From UBA11524 sp045132495 (GTDB lineage Bacteria; Bacillota; Clostridia; Christensenellales; Aristaeellaceae): DNA of 64,000 nt. Positions 59,693 to 64,000 of the stretch are shown piece after piece. The DNA is taken from assembly GCA_045132495.1 (NCBI GenBank), contig JBGUSK010000106.1, forward strand, positions 3,829 through 67,828, written 5' to 3'. Position 1 is the stretch's first letter; every line of letters begins with the position of its first letter. The notes below the pieces were generated by a model. The model saw nothing but the letters and a program-made list of their open reading frames with translations. It did no database searches and was not told the origin of the DNA. A program made the position numbers and the translations under genes.

Positions 59693-61189
59693 ATGTCTTT
59701 CTTCTCCACCCGAGGCGGCGCGGCAGTCACCGCATCCCAGGCGATCCTCTACGGCCTTGCTCCTGACGGCGGCCTCTATGTCCCTGCCATGTTCCCGCCC
59801 ATCAGCCTGCAGAAGATCGGCAGTCTGACGGAGATGGACTACCGCCAGCGCGCCTGCGCGATCCTCAAGACCTACCTGGAGGACTTCTCCATCCCGGAGA
59901 TCGAAGCGGCTCTGGCTGCTGCTTATGATGAGAAGAAGTTTGACGATCCCGCCATCGCCCCTATGAAGAAGATCGATGACGAGACCTGGGTGCTGGAGCT
60001 GTTCCACGGCCCGACCCTGGCCTTCAAGGATATGGCGCTGCAGCTGCTGCCCCACCTGACCACCCTGTCCGCAAAGAAGAACGGCGAGGAGCGTGAAGTG
60101 TCCATTCTGGTGGCGACCTCCGGCGATACCGGCAAGGCGGCCCTGGAGGGCTTCAAGGACGTGCCCGGCACCTCCTGCACCGTGTTCTACCCTTCCGACG
60201 GTGTGTCCGACGTGCAGAAGCTGCAAATGACCACCACCGGCGGCGACAACACACATGTCATCGGCATCCACGGCAACTTCGACGACGCCCAGACCGGCGT
60301 GAAGAACCTGTTCTCCTCGTCTGAGTTTGCTGAGAAGGTGAACGCCAAGGGCAAGGTGCTCTCCAGCGCCAACTCCATCAACTTCGGCCGTCTGGTGCCT
60401 CAGATCGTGTACTACTTCAGCGCCTATGCGGACCTGCTGAACGAAGGCGTCATCAGCTTGGGCGACCCGGTGAACTTCGTCGTCCCGACCGGCAACTTTG
60501 GCAACATCCTGGCGGCGTACTATGCCCGCAACATGGGACTGCCGGTGGGCAAGCTGATCTGCGCGTCCAACCGCAACAACGTCCTGACGGACTTCTTCCG
60601 CAATGGCGTGTACGACACCCGCCGCACCTTCTTCAAGACCACCTCGCCCTCCATGGATATTCTGATCTCCTCCAACCTGGAGCGTCTGCTGTATGAGTGT
60701 GCCGACCGTGACGGAGAACTGGTCGCCACCTGGATGAAGCAGCTCAAGGAATGTTACACCTATGCCATCGGCGAGCAGCGTCAGGAGTGGATGCGCGATG
60801 TGTTCGACGCCGGTTACTGCGATGATCAGCAGTGTGCGGCGGAGATCCGTGCCCGCTTTGAAACTGATCACTACCTGATGGATACCCACACCGCCGTGGC
60901 CAGCCACGTCCTGAAGGAGTATCGCGAGAAGACCGGCGACATGACCACCGCTGTCATCGTCTCCACGGCCAGCCCCTACAAGTTCGCCCAGGACGTGCTG
61001 TCCGCCGTGGAAGGCAAGGAAGCGGTGAACGGTCTGGACGCCTTCCAGTGCAGCGAGATGCTGGAGAAGGTCACCGGCGTGAAGGTGCCTCAGCAGGTCA
61101 AGGAACTGCGCCAGCTGCCCGTGCGCCACAAGCAGCAGTGCCAGAAGGACAAGATGGCCGAGGCGGTCATGGAGGCCTTCGGCGAGTAA
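59693..61189 (+). CDS. thrC: Threonine synthase
   Basis: PLP enzyme that converts O-phosphohomoserine to threonine. The product has 498 residues, the longer form found in many Clostridia. FFSTRGGAAVTASQAILYGL is the typical start; the PLP lysine is Lys112 in GPTLAFKDMALQ; ATSGDTGKAALEGF and VPTGNFGNILAAYYA are conserved. Start is the ATG at 59693, preceded by TTGGAG; an in-frame GTG lies 9 nt upstream. The leader contains AACAGG/CCTGTT arms but no T-box motif was seen. Followed by two paralogous unknown genes. Confidence 0.95.
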   Translation: MSFFSTRGGAAVTASQAILYGLAPDGGLYVPAMFPPISLQKIGSLTEMDYRQRACAILKTYLEDFSIPEIEAALAAAYDEKKFDDPAIAPMKKIDDETWVLELFHGPTLAFKDMALQLLPHLTTLSAKKNGEEREVSILVATSGDTGKAALEGFKDVPGTSCTVFYPSDGVSDVQKLQMTTTGGDNTHVIGIHGNFDDAQTGVKNLFSSSEFAEKVNAKGKVLSSANSINFGRLVPQIVYYFSAYADLLNEGVISLGDPVNFVVPTGNFGNILAAYYARNMGLPVGKLICASNRNNVLTDFFRNGVYDTRRTFFKTTSPSMDILISSNLERLLYECADRDGELVATWMKQLKECYTYAIGEQRQEWMRDVFDAGYCDDQQCAAEIRARFETDHYLMDTHTAVASHVLKEYREKTGDMTTAVIVSTASPYKFAQDVLSAVEGKEAVNGLDAFQCSEMLEKVTGVKVPQQVKELRQLPVRHKQQCQKDKMAEAVMEAFGE

Positions 61190-61210
61190 TTCCCCATTGA
61201 AAGGATAACC

Positions 61211-61738
61211 ATGAACATCTCTGAAATCACCCTTGTACAAACGAGGCTGAATAGTCTGATCAAGCAGCCCCTGACCCATGTGTCCCGCGAGGCGGATATG
61301 CTGGTGCTGCGCTTTGGCATGCAGTATGTGCTGCGCATCCAGTGTTACTACCGCCTGACGGAGCAGGGCCGTACCATCCTGGCCCGCAACGATGTGTATC
61401 AGCCTTCCGAGGCGATGTGGTCGATGTGGCGCGCGATGGGCTACGAGGAGGACTACATCCCCGAGGATTTCCACTCCGACGAGGAGGGCTGCAACCGCCT
61501 GGATGAGGCCCTCGAGCGTCTCAACAGCGATCTGGAAGGTCTGACGGTCCGCACGGCGATGCTCAACCAGCTGGGCGACCTGACGATGGTGTTCCAGTGC
61601 GGCGCGACGCTGACTGTTATGGCGGACACCTCCGGCGGCGAGGAATGCTGGCGGCTCATGAGCGAAAACGAGGACGACCTGGTCGTCTACGGCGATGGCG
61701 CTGAGCTGGTGGAGCCAGGGGCGGGTACGACATACTGA
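61211..61738 (+). CDS. Protein of unknown function, tandem paralogue 1
   Basis: The product has 175 residues, soluble, acidic at the C-terminus. It starts MNISEITLVQTRLNSLIKQP and contains LVLRFGMQYVLRIQCYYRL, EAMWSMWRAMGYEEDYIPED, and MLNQLGDLTMVFQCGATLTV, then GEECWRLMSEN and VVYGDGAELVEPG. The same blocks occur in the next gene, so the pair arose by duplication. 21 nt after thrC, with GAAAGGA before the ATG. No family recognised. Confidence 0.75.
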   Translation: MNISEITLVQTRLNSLIKQPLTHVSREADMLVLRFGMQYVLRIQCYYRLTEQGRTILARNDVYQPSEAMWSMWRAMGYEEDYIPEDFHSDEEGCNRLDEALERLNSDLEGLTVRTAMLNQLGDLTMVFQCGATLTVMADTSGGEECWRLMSENEDDLVVYGDGAELVEPGAGTTY

Positions 61739-61748
61739 CAGGAGAAAG

Positions 61749-62291
61749 ATGAGAAAAGACGAAATCCCTTATGTAGCGCAGCGGCTGCGAACGATGATCG
61801 GTCAGCCGGTGACGGCGTTGGGCTACGCGGCGGACATGCTGACCCTCGGCTTTGGTCGGGAAGGCGAATTCTGTCTGCACATCCAATGCAGCTACCGCAT
61901 GGCCACGGAGGAGACGATCCTCTTTGACCGCATCGACTATTTCCGTCCGTCGGAGGCGCTGCAAGCCAGATGGCTCTCCCAGGGCCTGGAGGAGGATGAC
62001 TTCCCTCAGGAATGGTCTGACGAGGACTGCCGCCTGTTTGAGGCGGTGAAGCAGCTGCGTGCGCGCTTGGACGGTATGACCGTGGAGACGGCGGACGTCA
62101 ACCAGCTGGGAGACCTTACGCTCCGCTTTGCTGGCGGCGTGACGCTGCTGGCCCTGCCCATGCACTCTGATGATGACGAGTGCTGGCGGTTCTGGAACGA
62201 CGCTCTCTGGCCGGATCAGCACATGGTGGTCTATGGCAATCATGTGGAGCTCCACGGGCCGGGAGAAGGCTGCTACGGAATCTGTGAATAA
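61749..62291 (+). CDS. Protein of unknown function, tandem paralogue 2
   Basis: The product has 180 residues. Block order matches paralogue 1: YVAQRLRTMIGQPVTALGYA, EFCLHIQCSYRM, EALQARWLSQGLEEDDFPQE, DVNQLGDLTLRFAGGVTLL, DDECWRFWND and VVYGNHVELHGPG. Start 61749 (MRKDEIPYV) is chosen because CAGGAGAAAG lies just before it and the longer frame overlaps paralogue 1. The pair may form a heteromer. Function unknown. Confidence 0.75.
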   Translation: MRKDEIPYVAQRLRTMIGQPVTALGYAADMLTLGFGREGEFCLHIQCSYRMATEETILFDRIDYFRPSEALQARWLSQGLEEDDFPQEWSDEDCRLFEAVKQLRARLDGMTVETADVNQLGDLTLRFAGGVTLLALPMHSDDDECWRFWNDALWPDQHMVVYGNHVELHGPGEGCYGICE

Positions 62292-62300
62292 TGAATAATG

Positions 62301-62334
62301 ACCGGGAGTACCGATGCTGGTGCTCCCGGTTTTG
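62301..62334 (+). terminator. Terminator of the thrC operon
   Basis: ACCGGGAG and CTCCCGGT with a 14-nt loop, followed by TTTTG, 10 nt after the stop. Confidence 0.8.
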
Positions 62335-62645
62335 CGTTGTATGGGGAAATGCGTTTGCAAGTTTGTGGTGTGTCTCGCACACTTCCTAAGTTAGTGAGCG
62401 GGTTTGCTGCCAGCTCCCTCCCGGCGCATGTGACTGTCAGAACCTACCGAACGCTGCAGATGCTGCCGAGATGCGCTGCACTACCCGAAACCCGATGTGT
62501 TCACGGGGCTGCGGTGCCTGTAATGTCCCCTTTTTGTACTTTTTTTAAAAAATTCACGATTCGTTCATTGTATACGAAGTAATATAGTATATAATAAGAA
62601 TGGGATTTGTTCTCATGACTGGAATACAATGATATACCGGAGGAT
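62335..62645. other. Intergenic stretch before the adaptor locus
   Basis: No gene seen. The right third is AT-rich (a T7 then A6 run at about 62541-62552) and ends in the adaptor promoter. The left part is ordinary in composition and unrecognised. Confidence 0.5.
62568..62595 (+). promoter_or_regulatory. Promoter of the HlyD-type adaptor locus
   Basis: TTGTAT (62568-62573), 16 bp, TATAAT (62590-62595), about 50 nt before the start codon. Confidence 0.7.
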
Positions 62646-63824
62646 ATGCGGATCGTGCGGACATTGAAAAGGTTGATACGAATAACGGTATTTTTGACTC
62701 TGCTGGCTGCAGTTGTTGGTGTGCTGTACATATATCTCTTGCCGATGCTGGAGAGTCAGAAAGTACTGAGCTATGATGCATATATCGTCAAGCGCGGCAG
62801 TATTGCGACAACAAAAAGCTTCAGTGCAACGATCAGCATAGCATCCAGTGAGACGCATAAGAACACGACTCGTGCCACAGCGATCCGTGAACTTTATGTG
62901 ACAAATGGTCAGACAGTCCGCAAGGGAGATAAGCTGATGCAGCTGGATAATGGTGAATTGCTCAAAGCGGGGCTGGATGGCGTTGTGACGGAGATGCGGT
63001 TTGATACCACGGATTGGCTTTGGAACAATGTTGAGCTGATTCAGATCAGTGACCTGACAAACCTGATGGTTTCGTTGTCCGTGGATGAATACGATGTGCG
63101 GAATGTCAGCGCAGGACAGAAGTGCCTTGTCACAATCGTTCCGACCGGCGAGGTGTTTGAAACGGAAATATCCCATGTGGATCGAGTATCTTCCTCATCC
63201 GGACAGGTCGCTTTCTATACGGTTACTGCTGATCTGACTGTGCCGGAGAGCGTTCTGCCTGGCATGACCGCCAGCGTGACGATCCCTTCAGATTGCGTAC
63301 AGGACACGCTCGTCCTGGATATGGCTGCCTTGGCTTTTGATGAGGAAAAGCAGCCCTATGTTCTCTGCAAGAACGACGGTTCCTATCAGGAAATGCCGGT
63401 AACGACAGGTTTAAGTGATGGTATGCGGGTACAGATCCTCTCTGGCCTGACCGAATGCGATACTGTGTGGGCTGTCTCGGGTGTGGAGGAAACAAAGAGC
63501 GCTTTCTCGTTGTCGGATCTGTACAGGAAGCTGGCCGGTGAAAAGATCGTTATCAATGATATGACGGGTAATGATCGGAGCAGCAGAAGCGGAGCGCCAG
63601 GGAGGCAGATGCCTGACGGAAACCGGGACCATCCTCGGGGAACTCCTTCTCCGGAAATGACCAGCCCGGGAAAAACGGGTGGTATGACTGTCCTTGATGC
63701 GACGGGTCCGACAGCAACGCCAGCTTTCGAGCAGCAGGAAGAAAAAGAAGAAACATCCGACAAGGAAAACCCGGTAAATGAAATTCCACGCAAGCGAAAT
63801 CAGGAAGGAAATGGAACGCCATGA
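62646..63824 (+). CDS. HlyD-family (membrane fusion) adaptor protein
   Basis: Periplasmic-adaptor-type protein of MacA/YknX-like export systems. The product has 392 residues. One membrane helix near residues 10-32 (LIRITVFLTLLAAVVGVLYI), then a biotin-lipoyl half motif (ATAIRELYVTNGQTVRKGDK) and a beta-barrel (VSLSVDEYDVRNVSAGQKCL). The last ~80 residues are low-complexity, rich in Pro, Gly, Ser, Glu and Lys. CCGGAGG is only 2 nt before the ATG but 11 nt before an in-frame GTG at 62655, so the start is uncertain. Lower GC than its neighbours. The stop overlaps the next gene (ATGA). Confidence 0.82.
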   Translation: MRIVRTLKRLIRITVFLTLLAAVVGVLYIYLLPMLESQKVLSYDAYIVKRGSIATTKSFSATISIASSETHKNTTRATAIRELYVTNGQTVRKGDKLMQLDNGELLKAGLDGVVTEMRFDTTDWLWNNVELIQISDLTNLMVSLSVDEYDVRNVSAGQKCLVTIVPTGEVFETEISHVDRVSSSSGQVAFYTVTADLTVPESVLPGMTASVTIPSDCVQDTLVLDMAALAFDEEKQPYVLCKNDGSYQEMPVTTGLSDGMRVQILSGLTECDTVWAVSGVEETKSAFSLSDLYRKLAGEKIVINDMTGNDRSSRSGAPGRQMPDGNRDHPRGTPSPEMTSPGKTGGMTVLDATGPTATPAFEQQEEKEETSDKENPVNEIPRKRNQEGNGTP

Positions 63825-64000
63825 AGAAGTTGGTTGGTCTGATTCTGTGCATGCTGATAACGGTTGGATGTGCGTGTGCCGAGGAACGCTTTGACGGTCA
63901 GGTCGTGGCCGGTGATACGGTCAGCGTGACAGCACCCTTTGGCGGAACGATCAAGTCATGCGGACTGCGGGTCGGAGCGCTGGTTAACGTCAATGATGTG
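63821..64000 (+). CDS. Second adaptor-like secreted protein, cut by window edge
   Basis: The first 60 codons are seen. MKKLVGLILCMLITVGCACA is a lipoprotein-type signal (TVGC). Then FDGQVVAGDTVSVTAPFGGT and GLRVGALVNVND look like the lipoyl-type hairpin of a HlyD adaptor ('APFGGTI' with 'VGALVN.ND'). Its start overlaps the preceding adaptor's stop, so both belong to one export operon whose permease and ATPase should lie to the right. Confidence 0.7.
   Translation, partial: MKKLVGLILCMLITVGCACAEERFDGQVVAGDTVSVTAPFGGTIKSCGLRVGALVNVNDV

Noticed and set aside
1..64000. tRNA, rRNA, phage structural genes, toxin-antitoxin or known anti-phage systems
   Set aside because: Looked for through the window; no cloverleaf, rRNA segment, capsid/terminase, or defence-gene signature was recognised.

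Overview
The window is a GC-rich (about 60% by eye) chromosomal stretch from a monoderm, gut-type Clostridia-like bacterium. The evidence is indirect: Lpl/Msm-type carbohydrate ABC importers, membrane-sensor AraC regulators, a YlbJ-like sporulation membrane protein, AddB, a DegV protein, DUF2975/HTH pairs, a RadA-YacL-type gene pair, and many sigma-A promoters and rho-independent terminators. No rRNA, tRNA, CRISPR array or intact transposase was seen.

Region 1 (1-30.5 kb) is a plant cell wall carbohydrate region. It opens with a minus-strand L-rhamnose operon (rhaM-rhaB-rhaA, rhaA cut by the window edge) divergent from a GH112 phosphorylase. The pairing suggests intracellular phosphorolysis of D-galactosyl-L-rhamnose from rhamnogalacturonan I. 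Next come a secreted OB-fold-like protein, a complete sugar ABC importer (ATPase, two permeases, binding protein), a GH28 protein, and a long overlapping operon joining a binding lipoprotein, a membrane AraC sensor-regulator, a Gld-like ABC system with two large auxiliary proteins, and a GH43 enzyme. An LplB-LplC-binding protein importer is divergent from a GH63-like plus GH10 pair. None of the glycosidases has a visible signal peptide, so the logic appears to be import of oligosaccharides followed by cytoplasmic breakdown. Remnants of a serine recombinase and full and truncated copies of one HTH regulator mark this region as plastic.

Region 2 (30.5-46.5 kb) is mixed housekeeping: an M20 peptidase with two membrane proteins, DegV, GDPD, an MFS carrier, an effector-binding protein, PIN-TRAM protein and RadA, a sigma factor with a large C-terminal extension, two membrane-anchored unknowns, a DUF2975/HTH cassette, a GNAT protein and a YlbJ-like protein.

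Region 3 (46.6-64 kb) holds DNA polymerase I, a free-standing FakA C-terminal-like protein, a heterodimeric ABC exporter, an SGNH hydrolase, an RNA uracil methyltransferase, AddB, a small P-loop protein, threonine synthase with two tandem unknown paralogues, and the start of a lower-GC HlyD-type adaptor locus that runs off the right edge.

Several kinds of small repeats lie between and inside genes. They include a ~95-bp element found twice about 22 nt after a stop codon with a compensated hairpin pair, large palindromes that abut stop codons, a GGAATTC microsatellite that enters three reading frames, and a ~108-bp palindromic insert bounded by an 18-bp direct repeat that duplicates a -10 box upstream of addB.
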